Notes: generated by a model from the letters alone, not told the origin. A stretch of DNA of 64,000 nt from Danxiaibacter flavus (GCF_041060425.1 NZ_JAULBC010000001.1:1116001-1180000); one strand, 5' to 3'; positions 1 to 9,881 are shown, numbered from the stretch's first letter. A program made the numbers and translations.

Positions 1-1
1 T

Positions 2-1516
2 TTCTTTTTAGCAGAAGGATCTCTTACCTGGTGGGCAATCGGCGCATCGCTTATTGCTTCTAATATTTCTGCGGAACATTTTATCGGTATGTCCGGTTCC
101 GGGTTTGCTTTGGGATTAGCCATATCAACCTATGAGTGGATGGCAGCAGCTACACTTATAATCGTCGCAATCTTTTTTATTCCGGTGTACCTGAAGAATA
201 AGATTTACACCATGCCGCAGTTTTTATCGCAGCGGTATAACGATACCGTGAGTACAATTATGGCGATATTCTGGTTGCTGGTATATGTGTTCGTTAATCT
301 TACTTCCATCATTTACCTCGGCGCGTTGGCTGTTTCTTCGATTTCAGGAATAAGCTTTGAATGGTGCATGGTAGGGTTAGGAATCTTTTCCATTATTGTA
401 ACATTGGGAGGGATGAAAGTGATCGGGTACACCGACGTTATCCAGGTGTTGGTACTTATTATGGGAGGACTAGTGACGACCTATCTCGCTTTGAACCTGG
501 TTAGTGAGCGGTTTGGTTATGGGAAAGATATTTTAAAAGGACTAAGTGTAATACATGAAAAAGCTTCGTCACATTTTCACATGATCTTCGATAAGTCGCA
601 TCCTTATTATAAAGATTTGCCTGGCCTTTCTGTATTGATCGGTGGTATGTGGATCAACAACCTGAATTATTGGGGATGTAATCAATATATAACCCAACGT
701 GCATTGGGTGCGGATTTAAAAACGGCAAGAAGCGGATTGTTGTTTGCAGCTTTTCTAAAATTGCTTGTACCATTAATTGTTGTAATTCCCGGCATTACCA
801 TGTTCGTAATGCATCAGAATGGAATGTTCCAGAAAGAGATGGTTGATGCCGCAGGCGTAATAAAACCTGATCAGGCCTATCCAACTTTAATGAACCTGTT
901 ACCTCCGGGTTTGAAAGGGCTGGCTTTCGCTGCGCTTACTGCGGCAATTGTGGCATCGTTAGCTGGTAAGGCGAACAGTATTTCAACCATTTTTTCGCTT
1001 GATATCTATCACAAATATTTTAAGAAAGATGCAACAGAAAAGCAATTGGTAACAACCGGGAGACTAACAGTTGTTGTGGCGATGTTACTCGCTACAATTG
1101 TTGCTCCTGCTTTAAAATCGCTGGACCAGGCTTACCAGTTTATCCAGGAATATGTTGGCTTTATTTCTCCTGGTGTATTCGCTATTTTCCTGTTGGGCTT
1201 TTTCTGGAAGAGGACGACTTCTGCAGCAGCACTTACTTCAGCGTTGTTAACCATTCCGCTCTCAGCGGTGTTGAAGTTTTTGCCGGTTTGGACAAACGGA
1301 GCTTTTCCTGATTATCCTTTTCTGGACCGCATGACCATTGTTTTCGCAATTCTGATTGCACTTGTGATTATCATAAGCCTGTTAAGTTCGCCCGGAAAAG
1401 AAGAACATAAAGCCCTGATCGTTGATAAATCCATGTTTAAAAGTTCGCCCGGATTTATTTTCGGCTCAGTGATCATTATGGGGATTTTGACGGCCCTGTA
1501 CACAATTTTTTGGTAG
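2..1516 (+). CDS. Sodium:solute symporter (SSS/SGLT family), 5' end outside window
   Basis: This is an inner-membrane sodium-coupled solute transporter of the SSS family. The open frame runs in from the left edge in the frame of base 2, so the ATG at 89 is internal. The residues before it (WWAIGASLIASNISAEHF) are the conserved early helix of SGLT-type symporters. About 504 residues are visible and only a short N-terminus is missing. Many hydrophobic helices are visible, ending in a hydrophobic segment right before the stop. The next gene, 225 bp downstream on the same strand, encodes myo-inositol oxygenase, so an inositol or related polyol substrate is a reasonable inference. The sequence does not prove the substrate. 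Confidence 0.9.
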   Translation, partial: FFLAEGSLTWWAIGASLIASNISAEHFIGMSGSGFALGLAISTYEWMAAATLIIVAIFFIPVYLKNKIYTMPQFLSQRYNDTVSTIMAIFWLLVYVFVNLTSIIYLGALAVSSISGISFEWCMVGLGIFSIIVTLGGMKVIGYTDVIQVLVLIMGGLVTTYLALNLVSERFGYGKDILKGLSVIHEKASSHFHMIFDKSHPYYKDLPGLSVLIGGMWINNLNYWGCNQYITQRALGADLKTARSGLLFAAFLKLLVPLIVVIPGITMFVMHQNGMFQKEMVDAAGVIKPDQAYPTLMNLLPPGLKGLAFAALTAAIVASLAGKANSISTIFSLDIYHKYFKKDATEKQLVTTGRLTVVVAMLLATIVAPALKSLDQAYQFIQEYVGFISPGVFAIFLLGFFWKRTTSAAALTSALLTIPLSAVLKFLPVWTNGAFPDYPFLDRMTIVFAILIALVIIISLLSSPGKEEHKALIVDKSMFKSSPGFIFGSVIIMGILTALYTIFW

Positions 1517-1741
1517 TTTTTTTTAAGCTTAAAGCCTAAAGCCTAAAGCCCAAAGCCTAAAGCTGGTGGTTCAGTTTTAAACATGCTGATGCATTTTAGG
1601 GCACTTTAGCGTAAAACATTCATTAACAACTCATAAACAGACTTGCATCATAGACGGTTTAGTTTTAAGCTTTAAGCTTTAGGCTTTGAGCTTTCTTCTT
1701 TCCGCTTTTTTTTGTAAATTTCACTATTAAAAACCGCTTGC
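1517..1741. repeat. Mirror pair of AAAGCCT-type heptamer arrays between symporter and MIOX genes
   Basis: Directly after the symporter stop lies an array of the heptamer AAAGCCT and variants (about 1527-1563). Just before the next gene lies the reverse-complement form AGGCTTT (about 1664-1695). The two arms could pair across about 100 bp. No gene is seen between them. Confidence 0.75.
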
Positions 1742-2623
1742 ATGAAAAACGAAACGACATTTTCGGCTGATGAAATAGCCCCATTACATAGTATTGAGCA
1801 ATGGGAAGATGACGTGTTGGAACGCTATCCCGAACCAGGAGAGCCCGCAAAAACAAAAGAAGAATTTCGCAATTATGATAATCCCGGACGTGATACCGTA
1901 CGGGAGTTTTACAGGCTGAATCACAAATACCAGACCTACGATTTTGTTATAGAGAAAGAAAAAGATTTTCTTCAGTTCAACCGCAAAGAATTGAAATGGT
2001 GGGACGCGATGGAATTTCTGAACACATTGGTAGATGATTCAGATCCTGATATTGATCTGGATCAGCTGCAACACTTGTTGCAGACTGCAGAAGCTATCCG
2101 CGCCGATGGTCACCCTGACTGGTTTGTACTGACAGGTTTCATTCATGATATGGGTAAAGTTTTGTGCTTGTTTGGAGAACCCCAGTGGGCCGTTGTTGGA
2201 GATACATTTCCTGTGGGCTGTAAGCATTCAGACAAAATTGTTTATCCTGAATTTTTCAAAGACAATCCGGATTCATACGACGAACGTTATAATACAAAAT
2301 ATGGTATTTATGAACATGGTTGCGGATTAAGAAATGTTCATATGTCATGGGGGCACGATGAGTACCTCTATCAAATGCTCAAGGATTATATGCCCGAACC
2401 GGCATTGTATATGATCCGCTATCACTCTTTCTATTCCCAGCATCGTGAAAACTCCTATGATCATTTACTGGATGATCATGATCGCGAGATGTTTGACTGG
2501 GTGAGAAAATTTAATCCTTATGATCTGTATTCAAAGAGTCCGAAACCTCCGGTGGTTTCAGAGCTAAGGCCTTACTATGAAGATCTGATCGCGAAATATT
2601 TGCCTTCAACAATCAAGCTGTAA
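1742..2623 (+). CDS. Inositol oxygenase (MIOX)
   Basis: This cytoplasmic di-iron enzyme splits myo-inositol with O2 to give D-glucuronate. The 293-residue length matches the family, and the MIOX blocks are visible in order: YRLNHKYQTYDFV, DQLQHLLQTAEAIR with the first His ligand, FIHDMGK with the His-Asp pair, WGHDEY, IRYHSFY and FNPYDLYSK with the later His and Asp ligands. The ATG at 1742 gives the full N-terminus. With the upstream symporter it suggests inositol uptake and oxidation. No uronate catabolic genes are visible nearby. Confidence 0.93.
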   Translation: MKNETTFSADEIAPLHSIEQWEDDVLERYPEPGEPAKTKEEFRNYDNPGRDTVREFYRLNHKYQTYDFVIEKEKDFLQFNRKELKWWDAMEFLNTLVDDSDPDIDLDQLQHLLQTAEAIRADGHPDWFVLTGFIHDMGKVLCLFGEPQWAVVGDTFPVGCKHSDKIVYPEFFKDNPDSYDERYNTKYGIYEHGCGLRNVHMSWGHDEYLYQMLKDYMPEPALYMIRYHSFYSQHRENSYDHLLDDHDREMFDWVRKFNPYDLYSKSPKPPVVSELRPYYEDLIAKYLPSTIKL

Positions 2624-2715
2624 GCTATTAGCTGTCAGCAATGAAGGTCAGTCTGCAGGTTCCGGAGTTCGCAATAAATCAGACATCCGGGATCATAACA
2701 TCAGACATATCCAAT
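2624..2715. repeat. AGCTnTCAGC array followed by CAGACAT array
   Basis: After the inositol oxygenase stop comes a short left-form array of the AGCTATC heptamer (2624-2640). A right-form array of the CAGACAT type follows (about 2675-2712). Both belong to intergenic array families seen elsewhere in the window. Confidence 0.6.
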
Positions 2716-2728
2716 CTGATTCCGGATA

Positions 2729-2763
2729 AAAAAGTTGAAAACACCACGTTTTCAACTTTTTTT
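2729..2763 (+). terminator. Intrinsic terminator after inositol oxygenase
   Basis: A perfect 9-bp stem GTTGAAAAC / GTTTTCAAC (2734-2742 and 2748-2756) with a 5-base loop is followed by a run of seven T. It lies between the MIOX gene and the M13 peptidase gene and separates their transcription. Confidence 0.85.
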
Positions 2764-2811
2764 GTTTATCCTCATTACTGCCTCTATTTTTACCCGTTAT
2801 TCAACATTCAC

Positions 2812-4851
2812 ATGAAAAAGAAAATACTCCTGGCCACAGCTTTAGTGGCCATATTTGCCGCCTGCAAACAGGCTGACAATAAAAAAGAAGGCCTACAGGG
2901 TGATATCCTTATTACAAACATGGACACAACCGTAAATCCGGCACAGGACTTTTTTGACTTTGCCAACGGAGGATGGCTGAAAAAGAATCCGATTCCGGGT
3001 GATGAAACCGGTTGGGGGATCGGCCAGCTGGTTAACAAAGAGCTATACGAGCGCAAGCTGAAAATTAACCAGGATGCGGCCTCAAAGAAAGATGCCAAAG
3101 GTGTTGAACAACAAATCGGCGATTTTTGGAAAGCCGGGATGGACACAGTCAGCATAGAAAAAATGGGACTTGATCCGCTTAAGTCCGGGTTGGCAAAAAT
3201 TAACGCCGTTTCAAATATTGCAGGGTTAATGTCTGTTGCTGCGGAGTTACATAAAATGGGCGTAGGCGTCTTCTTTGATGAAGGAATTTCCCAGGACGCG
3301 ATGAACAGCGATGTCATGTCATTTCAATTGTGGCAGGGTGGACTTGGGTTGCCTAACCGCGATTACTACTTTAAAACAGATGAGCGTACTACTAAAATAC
3401 GCAATGCATACCCCGGTTATATATCCAAAGTTTTTCAGCTAGCAGGTAACGATACAGCAACAGCCGCAAAAAAAGCAACAGCCATTGTTGCGCTGGAAAC
3501 GCAGTTGGCAAAAGCTTCGCGCAAGTTGGAGGACCTGCGTGATCCTTATAAAAATTATAATAAGATGAGTGTTGCCGGTCTGCAAAAGACTGCGCCCGGC
3601 GTTGACTGGAACAGGACCTTCCTGGAAATTGGATTGCCTAAATTAGATACTGTAATAATTGGTCAGCCGGAATTCTACAAAGCGCTGAATGAAGTAGTAA
3701 CGAAAGAGTCTTTACAAACCCTGAAGGACTATATGTCTTTTCATTTGGTGAATGATTTTGCTCCATATCTAAGTAAGGCATTTGTTGACGCAAAATTTGA
3801 TTTCTATAATAAGACAATCCGTGGCGCACAAGAGCAGCGTCCGCGTTGGAAGCGTGTGCTGGATGCAGAGGAAGGCGCCATGGGAGAAGCGCTGGGACAA
3901 TTGTTCGCGAAAGAATATTTTAACGAGAAAGCCAAAGCCCGTTATGAAGAAATGGTTGAACGCGTACGTTTAGCTTACAAAGCGCGCATAGAGAAACTGG
4001 ACTGGATGGGCGATAGCACAAAACAGAAAGCCCTTACTAAATTAGCCGGTATCAAAAAGAAAGTTGGTTACCCGGATAAGTGGAAAGATTTTTCTGCAAT
4101 GAAAATCACGCCAACATCTTACGTGCAGAATATCATTGCATCACGTGAGTGGTGGAACCAATACAACATCAATAAACTTGGTAAGCCTGTTGATCGCGAT
4201 GAATGGGACATGACACCGCAGACATACAATGCCTATTACAATCCCTCCAACAACGAAATTGTTTTGCCTGCCGGACAGTTTACTGTGCCTGGTTACAGGG
4301 ATGAACAATTGGATGATGCGTTGGTGTATGGTTATGCTGCTGCATCAACTATTGGTCATGAGATTACGCATGGTTTTGATGATGAAGGCCGCCAGTTTGA
4401 TGAAAAAGGTAATCTGCACAGCTGGTGGACAAAAGAAGATGAAACCAAGTTTACGCAGCGTGCACAATTGCTCGTTAATCAGTTTAATAACATTGTTGCT
4501 TTGGATACGATGCATCTGAATGGCAAAGCATCATTGGGAGAAAACCTGGCTGATCTTGGCGGAATCCTTATAGGGCTTGATGCCTTCAAACAAACAGATG
4601 CCTACAAGAAAGGAGAGAAGATCAACGGACATACACCGCTGCAGCGCTTCTTCCTGGGCTATTCACTTGGATGGCTGTATCAGAATCGTAAAGAACAATT
4701 AGCCAGCCAGATCCTGACTGATGTACATGCGCCTGCTAAATTCCGGGTAAATGGTCCGTTTCCCAATGTGCCTGAATTCTATGAAGCATTTAATGTTAAA
4801 CAGGGCGATAAAATGTATTTGGCGGATAGTTTGAGGGTGAAGCTCTGGTAA
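2812..4851 (+). CDS. M13 family zinc metallopeptidase (neprilysin/PepO-like lipoprotein)
   Basis: This is an exported zinc endopeptidase of the M13 (neprilysin/PepO) family, probably acting on peptides in the periplasm. I choose the ATG at 2812, not an upstream in-frame ATG at 2641, because it gives a signal peptide with a lipobox (AIFAAC) and excludes the terminator from the coding region. The protein has 679 residues, usual for the family. The zinc motif HEITH is at residues 516-520. The third ligand Glu lies in GENLAD near residue 577. It is convergent with an M1 aminopeptidase gene, so the two flank a shared intergenic region and may have complementary peptide-degrading roles. Confidence 0.93.
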   Translation: MKKKILLATALVAIFAACKQADNKKEGLQGDILITNMDTTVNPAQDFFDFANGGWLKKNPIPGDETGWGIGQLVNKELYERKLKINQDAASKKDAKGVEQQIGDFWKAGMDTVSIEKMGLDPLKSGLAKINAVSNIAGLMSVAAELHKMGVGVFFDEGISQDAMNSDVMSFQLWQGGLGLPNRDYYFKTDERTTKIRNAYPGYISKVFQLAGNDTATAAKKATAIVALETQLAKASRKLEDLRDPYKNYNKMSVAGLQKTAPGVDWNRTFLEIGLPKLDTVIIGQPEFYKALNEVVTKESLQTLKDYMSFHLVNDFAPYLSKAFVDAKFDFYNKTIRGAQEQRPRWKRVLDAEEGAMGEALGQLFAKEYFNEKAKARYEEMVERVRLAYKARIEKLDWMGDSTKQKALTKLAGIKKKVGYPDKWKDFSAMKITPTSYVQNIIASREWWNQYNINKLGKPVDRDEWDMTPQTYNAYYNPSNNEIVLPAGQFTVPGYRDEQLDDALVYGYAAASTIGHEITHGFDDEGRQFDEKGNLHSWWTKEDETKFTQRAQLLVNQFNNIVALDTMHLNGKASLGENLADLGGILIGLDAFKQTDAYKKGEKINGHTPLQRFFLGYSLGWLYQNRKEQLASQILTDVHAPAKFRVNGPFPNVPEFYEAFNVKQGDKMYLADSLRVKLW

Positions 4852-5185
4852 TTGACAATTGAAAATGGAAAATTGAAAATTGGGTAGATGTGCAAATGTG
4901 CAAATATGAGAATGTGAGGATGTGCAAATATGTAAATGTGCAAATGCAATAACCGTGGACTACTGACAGCCTTGCTAAAACCCGAAGGGTTGAAATTATT
5001 ATAGCTCTTACATAATGAGATGAACTAAAATCCCGAAGGGATGACATTATATGAAGATGGGTTCGATAACCACCTATGGATTGATAGAATAAAGAAGGTT
5101 GAAAGTTTTTACGCTTTCAACCTTTTATTTATCCAACAATTTCTGTGTCAGTGCTTAAACAAATCAGACATCAGCAAATCAGAGA
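4852..5185. repeat. Convergent intergenic region with heptamer/octamer arrays and paired GAA-loop hairpins
   Basis: Immediately after the M13 stop lies an AATTGA-type array (4852-4883), then a GTGCAAAT-type array (about 4887-4945). Two short palindromes with the same loop, AACCCGAAGGGTT (4979-4991) and ATCCCGAAGGGAT (5030-5042), lie 51 bp apart. A terminator follows, then a right-form CAGACAT array at about 5153-5195. No coding sequence is credible here. Confidence 0.7.
5095..5130 (+). terminator. Terminator between convergent peptidase genes
   Basis: An 11-bp stem AAGGTTGAAAG / CTTTCAACCTT (5095-5105 and 5114-5124) is followed by TTATTT. It may also act for the opposite strand, which serves the M1 gene. 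Confidence 0.75.
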
Positions 5186-6877
5186 TCAGCGATCCTTCTT
5201 ATTTTTTGTTTCTTTCGCCGTCACATAAAACATCTTCTCAATTCCCTCTTTCGTGATCAATGCTTTTTGACCTTCTGAAATATTGCTGCTCTGCCATTTT
5301 GTGGTTGGCTTAATGGAGATTGAGCTGCTTTCATTCTGCAGCACTACCGGCAGGTTAAAGCTGTTGATGCAATTGGTCCATTTATAAGATACTTTCTTGC
5401 CATCTTCAGAGAAATAATATTCCAGAACGGGAATAGTTGTATTGCGTAAATACTGATCAAATACCGGCGCGAAATTTATTCCGCTTTCTTTGATAATGTA
5501 TTTCTCTATCTCCTGTGTTGTTACAGTTGAATGGTAGAACGTCTTACTCAATCCGCGCAATATATTTCTGAATTTTTCATCATTGTTAATTGCATGGCGG
5601 ATTGTATGCAGCAGGTTGGCTCCTTTGGGATACATATCGCCGCTACCTTCCTGGTTAACGCCATAATGCCCGATAATGGTCGCCCTGTTTTGAATACCAC
5701 GGCGTTGTCCGTAATTGTATTCATTCGCTGCTTCTTTACCGCTTTGGCATTCAGTGAACAAGGTTTCGCTGTAGTCAGTAAATCCTTCATGCACCCACAT
5801 ATCAGCTATGTCTTTGCTGGTAATGTTGTTACCAAACCATTCATGGCCACTTTCATGAACAATGATATAGTCCCATTTCAATCCCCAGCCTGTACCTGAG
5901 AGATCCCTTCCGAGATAGCCATTCATAAACTTATTCCCGTAGGCTACTGCACTTTGGTGTTCCATGCCAAGGTGTGGCGACTGAACAAGCTTATAGCTGT
6001 CTTCATAAAACGGATAAGGTCCGAACCAATGCTCAAAGCAGGAAAGCATCGGCTTTACTTGTTTAAATTGTTCTTTAGCCTGATCTAAATCCTCCTGCAA
6101 TGCCCAGAAGCTCAGATCAAGTTTGCCTTTTTCGCCATCAAACGAATCAGTAAAGTTCACATACTTACCTATGTAAGGTATAATGTCGTAGTTGTTAATT
6201 GGATTTTTTACCTCCCATTTATACGTAGCCAGTCCGTTTTCTTTTTTAAGATCTGTCATTCGTCCGTTGCCAACCGCTACTAATGTGTCAGGCACAGTTA
6301 TGGATAGACTTGCTCCATTATCCGGCTCATCGCTCTGATGATCTTTGCATGGATACCACACGCTGGCCCCCAGACCCTGGCAGGCCACACTCATCCAGGC
6401 ATTACCGTTACGGTCATGTTTCCAGATCCAGCCACCATCCCAGGGTGGGTTCACCGCTTCTTTGGGAGTACCATGGTATTCAATGGTCATTTTTCTTTCG
6501 CCTGGTTTTATCTTGTACTTTTTATTGGTATCGCGTACATAAGCCCAGCATACGTTATCCTCCTGTTTAAAGGAGATATCTTCATTTTCGTCACCTTGAA
6601 TTTTGTCAACAATTAAGGGCTTCTGCAAATCAATCTGCATAGTATAAACGCCGCTGTCGAAATAAGTGATGGTCGTTTTTCCCAGGATGCTTTTGGTACT
6701 ATAATCAGGTTTTACCCAGATGTCATATTTCAATACATTCCAGTTTCTTCTTTCTGGGGTTATTGAGCCACGCAAAGTATCTGCGTGCGTGTATTTTGCG
6801 TGATCAGTCATTAATTGAGCATGTAAATCGTGTCCACAGAGAAATGCCACGGAAAAAAATAGTAATAGTTTCTTCAT
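5186..6877 (-). CDS. M1 family metallopeptidase (aminopeptidase N-like)
   Basis: This is an exported zinc aminopeptidase of the M1 (gluzincin) family. The N-terminus MKKLLLFFSVAFLCG looks like a signal peptide. The substrate motif is seen as LGMEHQSA. The zinc site HESGH is at residues 341-345, with the third ligand Glu at 364 (HExxH-18-E spacing). At 563 residues it is a short M1 form without the large C-terminal helical domain of E. coli PepN. It is convergent with the M13 gene and divergent from the peptide-binding lipoprotein gene, with only 28 bp between the two divergent starts. Confidence 0.93.
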   Translation of the reverse strand: MKKLLLFFSVAFLCGHDLHAQLMTDHAKYTHADTLRGSITPERRNWNVLKYDIWVKPDYSTKSILGKTTITYFDSGVYTMQIDLQKPLIVDKIQGDENEDISFKQEDNVCWAYVRDTNKKYKIKPGERKMTIEYHGTPKEAVNPPWDGGWIWKHDRNGNAWMSVACQGLGASVWYPCKDHQSDEPDNGASLSITVPDTLVAVGNGRMTDLKKENGLATYKWEVKNPINNYDIIPYIGKYVNFTDSFDGEKGKLDLSFWALQEDLDQAKEQFKQVKPMLSCFEHWFGPYPFYEDSYKLVQSPHLGMEHQSAVAYGNKFMNGYLGRDLSGTGWGLKWDYIIVHESGHEWFGNNITSKDIADMWVHEGFTDYSETLFTECQSGKEAANEYNYGQRRGIQNRATIIGHYGVNQEGSGDMYPKGANLLHTIRHAINNDEKFRNILRGLSKTFYHSTVTTQEIEKYIIKESGINFAPVFDQYLRNTTIPVLEYYFSEDGKKVSYKWTNCINSFNLPVVLQNESSSISIKPTTKWQSSNISEGQKALITKEGIEKMFYVTAKETKNKKDR

Positions 6878-6905
6878 AAAATAAAAATAGGATATTCGAT
6901 TAATT

Positions 6906-8576
6906 ATGGCAGAGAAGTTTTACAGGAACGGCGTAAGAAGCTACGCTTATCACAATAAATGGTCAATATTTGGCTATTTGATGATAGTGTTTGTCTGTGC
7001 CTGTATTTCCTGTAATTCCGGGAGAACTGAAAATAAACAAGTGTTCATTTATAATGAAGTTACCGGTATTGCCACACTTGATCCCGCCTTCGCAAAGAAC
7101 CAGTCCGTTATGTGGGCAGTTCATCAACTCTACAACACATTGATTGAAGTAGATGAAAACATGAAAATCGCTCCATCCCTTGCAACGCGTTGGGAGATCA
7201 GCGATGACAGGCTTACATATACATTTCATTTGCGTACAGATGTATATTTCCAGGACAATGATGCCTTTCCCAATGGCAAAGGGCGCAAAATGACCGCGAC
7301 TGATATCGCTTATAGTTTACAACGAATAAGAGATGCTAAAACTGCAAGCAGTGGTGCATGGATCTTTAACAACCGGGTTGCTGAGGATGGTTTTGTAGCA
7401 GTAGATGATTCAACTTTCAAGGTTAAGCTCATCAGGCCATTTCAGCCAATTCTCGGCATTCTCAGCATGCAATATTGTAGCATCATCGCGCGTGAAGCTG
7501 TAGAAAAATATGGGCCGGACTATAGGCGTCATCCGTGTGGAACCGGACCTTTTCAATTGAGTTTGTGGGAAGAAGGCCAGGCGATGATTCTGCAGAAGAA
7601 CCCGCATTATTGGGAAAAAGATACTAACGGAGCTGCATTGCCGTACCTGGATGCGGTGAAAATAAGTTTCTTCGATAACAAGGCAACGGAGTTCCTGTTA
7701 TTCAGGCAGGGACAGTTAAGTTTTATCAACGATATTGATCCTTCTTTTAAGGATGAAGTACTCACTAAAAAAGGAGAATTGCGTAAGGAATGGCAGGGAA
7801 AAATTGTTCTTCAAAAGCATGAATATCTGAATACAGAATATTTCGGGATACTGGTGGATGATAAAAGTAATCTTCTTGCAAATTCACCGGTAAAGATCAA
7901 GGCTGTGAGGCAGGCCATGAACTATGCAGTCGATAAGAGGAAACTGGTAATGTATCTCCGCAATTCAATCGGGCTACCTGCGGAATCAGGTATTGTGCCG
8001 GATGGATTTCCTTCTCAAAATGTACAAATGGTAAAAGGGTATACTTATGATCCATCGAAGGCCGCAGCCTTATTGAAGGCTGCGGGGTTTGATAAAGGTC
8101 AGGGATTGCCGCCGGTTAAATTGCTAACAATACCGATCTATGAGGATATTGCCAGCTTTTGTGCAAAGCAGATGGAAGAAGTTGGTTTAAAAGTCCAGGT
8201 GGAAGTAGTGCAAAAGGCATTGCTGCTTGAACAGACCGCAAAATCACAAGCTTTATTTTTCAGGGCGAGCTGGATGGCAGATTATCCTGATGCGGAAAAT
8301 TACATGACGATGTTTTATAGCAAAAATCCCGCTCCGCCAAACTACACAAGATATAAGAATCCAGCCTTTGATGTATTGTATGAAAAAGCGTTGCAGGAAA
8401 CCAATGATTCTTTGCGCTATGCTTTGTACCGGCAAATGGATCAAATGGTAATTAACGACGCCCCGGTAATGCCGATATTTTATGATGAAGTAATTCATCT
8501 TGTAAACAATCATGTCGAAAACATGCACGCCAATGCGTTAAATCTGTTAGAACTGAGGAAGGTAAAAATTAAGTAG
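6906..8576 (+). CDS. Peptide ABC transporter substrate-binding lipoprotein (SBP_bac_5, DppA/OppA-like)
   Basis: This is an extracytoplasmic solute-binding protein of the oligopeptide family. The start at 6906 gives about 17 residues before a hydrophobic stretch and a lipobox-like VCACISC, so lipid attachment is likely. An internal Met at 6981 is possible, but it loses the basic residue before the hydrophobic core. Family blocks include TLDPAFAKNQSVMW near the mature N-terminus, LRTDVYFQDN, and AVRQAMNYAVDKRKL. No ABC permease or ATPase genes lie next to it, so it either works with a distant transporter or has another role. It neighbours two peptidase genes, which fits peptide scavenging. Confidence 0.88.
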   Translation: MAEKFYRNGVRSYAYHNKWSIFGYLMIVFVCACISCNSGRTENKQVFIYNEVTGIATLDPAFAKNQSVMWAVHQLYNTLIEVDENMKIAPSLATRWEISDDRLTYTFHLRTDVYFQDNDAFPNGKGRKMTATDIAYSLQRIRDAKTASSGAWIFNNRVAEDGFVAVDDSTFKVKLIRPFQPILGILSMQYCSIIAREAVEKYGPDYRRHPCGTGPFQLSLWEEGQAMILQKNPHYWEKDTNGAALPYLDAVKISFFDNKATEFLLFRQGQLSFINDIDPSFKDEVLTKKGELRKEWQGKIVLQKHEYLNTEYFGILVDDKSNLLANSPVKIKAVRQAMNYAVDKRKLVMYLRNSIGLPAESGIVPDGFPSQNVQMVKGYTYDPSKAAALLKAAGFDKGQGLPPVKLLTIPIYEDIASFCAKQMEEVGLKVQVEVVQKALLLEQTAKSQALFFRASWMADYPDAENYMTMFYSKNPAPPNYTRYKNPAFDVLYEKALQETNDSLRYALYRQMDQMVINDAPVMPIFYDEVIHLVNNHVENMHANALNLLELRKVKIK

Positions 8577-8989
8577 ATTTTTTTATTGAACTATATAAGT
8601 AAGGTGTGGCCGCGCCAACATTTCTTTGTAAACAACTGAGAAAGCCCAAAGCCTAAAGCTGACCGAAGCGAAGTTTTTTAAACCATATAAGTCATATAAG
8701 GGCGTGTAAGACCTTACCACCCGAGGTTAATGCTGATTAGGGTAGTTTATGCCTACTCAGCCAGTTTGTGCCCTTCACCATTGACCAATTGACTATTCAC
8801 CAGTTGTTTAGAAGATACATAAGAAAATATAAGGTTTGTGACTGGATTACCTGAAAACTTACTGCTTCTAATACTCAAATAATTAAATCCCTAATTGCAT
8901 TAAATTATTGTAGGACGGTGCAAGAATTCTCGCTCGCAAACTTAAATGTCCTTATATGTCTTATATGGTTCAAAAAAAATCTTATTGTT
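8577..8989. repeat. Convergent intergenic region with inverted CATATAAG arrays
   Basis: A short AAAGCCT-type array lies at about 8640-8660. A CATATAAG array (8677-8710) is mirrored by its inverse at 8940-8973; about 24 of 30 bases can pair. The 230 bp between the arms holds no recognisable gene, promoter or terminator. Confidence 0.6.
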
Positions 8990-9661
8990 TTAAAAGCTGA
9001 ATTTGACGCCAAGTTGAGGCAGCAGCATGTCTGTTTCAGATGATTTTTCAGTAAACACAACATTGCCCGCGTCATCTATTTTAGGATCTGTGAGGTATTT
9101 GTTATTCTGCCCAAGCAGGTAAGACATTTTAGCTTCCAACCATAAATTGCCTCTTTTGTTTAACGCAATGTCAACGCCGGCGGAGCCTCCATATGCCAAT
9201 GTCCATCTTGCTTTGCTGGAATTGGAATAGCCATTGTCATAGTCGCTGTAGTAAGAACTCACGTTAATAGAAGAATAAAAATCATTAAATCCAAACATGC
9301 CATCAATAAAAGGTTTAACAGTCGCTTTGCCCGGAGGCTGCAATCGCATGTTGAAAAAGATAGAAAAAACATTGCTGCTGGCCGTAATTCCATACTCATC
9401 ATAATAACCGTTTACATAGCCATAAAATGTTGAGGATCTAAGACCTCTTACCTGGTAGCCTAGCTCAAGCCCAACATAAACAGGCGCCATATCTGAGGGC
9501 TGGTACAAAAAATTGAATCTCGCGCCAACAGCCGTTTTATCACTTACATCCTTGAACTCACCCACAGGAATACCTGCGTTTACATTAAACACCGCGGAAA
9601 ATTTCTGCCCAAACGAAAACTGTACAAGGCAACAGGCAATTATTACTATAATAACTCTCAT
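8990..9661 (-). CDS. Outer-membrane beta-barrel protein (porin family)
   Basis: A small outer-membrane beta-barrel protein of about 223 residues. I choose the ATG at 9661 rather than an upstream in-frame ATG because MRVIIVIIACCLVQFSFGQ is then a clean signal peptide ending before QKFSAVFNVNAGIPVGEF. The body has alternating hydrophobic and aromatic strands and ends with LPQLGVKFSF, a C-terminal aromatic barrel signal. The function is unknown. It lies alone, convergent with the peptide-binding lipoprotein gene. Confidence 0.75.
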   Translation of the reverse strand: MRVIIVIIACCLVQFSFGQKFSAVFNVNAGIPVGEFKDVSDKTAVGARFNFLYQPSDMAPVYVGLELGYQVRGLRSSTFYGYVNGYYDEYGITASSNVFSIFFNMRLQPPGKATVKPFIDGMFGFNDFYSSINVSSYYSDYDNGYSNSSKARWTLAYGGSAGVDIALNKRGNLWLEAKMSYLLGQNNKYLTDPKIDDAGNVVFTEKSSETDMLLPQLGVKFSF

Positions 9662-9810
9662 TTGTAAGTTTGATACAATAATACGACGGCCGTGATGTAT
9701 GTCCATGTCCGTTCATCAAAAATGCAGCTTAAAAAGGGACTCGCGAGGAGGAAGACGATCGATCGGGAAGTCATTTACGGGGCAGTGCCGTTCATCAATC
9801 TAATTGAAAC

Positions 9811-9839
9811 AAAAAAAGCCAATGAAAGAATTCATTGGC
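9811..9839 (-). terminator. Terminator of msrA
   Basis: On the minus strand a 9-bp stem GCCAATGAA / TTCATTGGC with a 4-base loop is followed by seven T. It lies 43 bp past the msrA stop. Confidence 0.85.
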
Positions 9840-9881
9840 CTTTGGTTTTAAAATCATAGGGGGAAGATTTCAAAACGGTAT

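Noticed and set aside
2808..3317. 169-codon open frame on the minus strand inside the M13 peptidase gene
   Set aside because: It is antisense to a well-supported gene and shows no independent domain.
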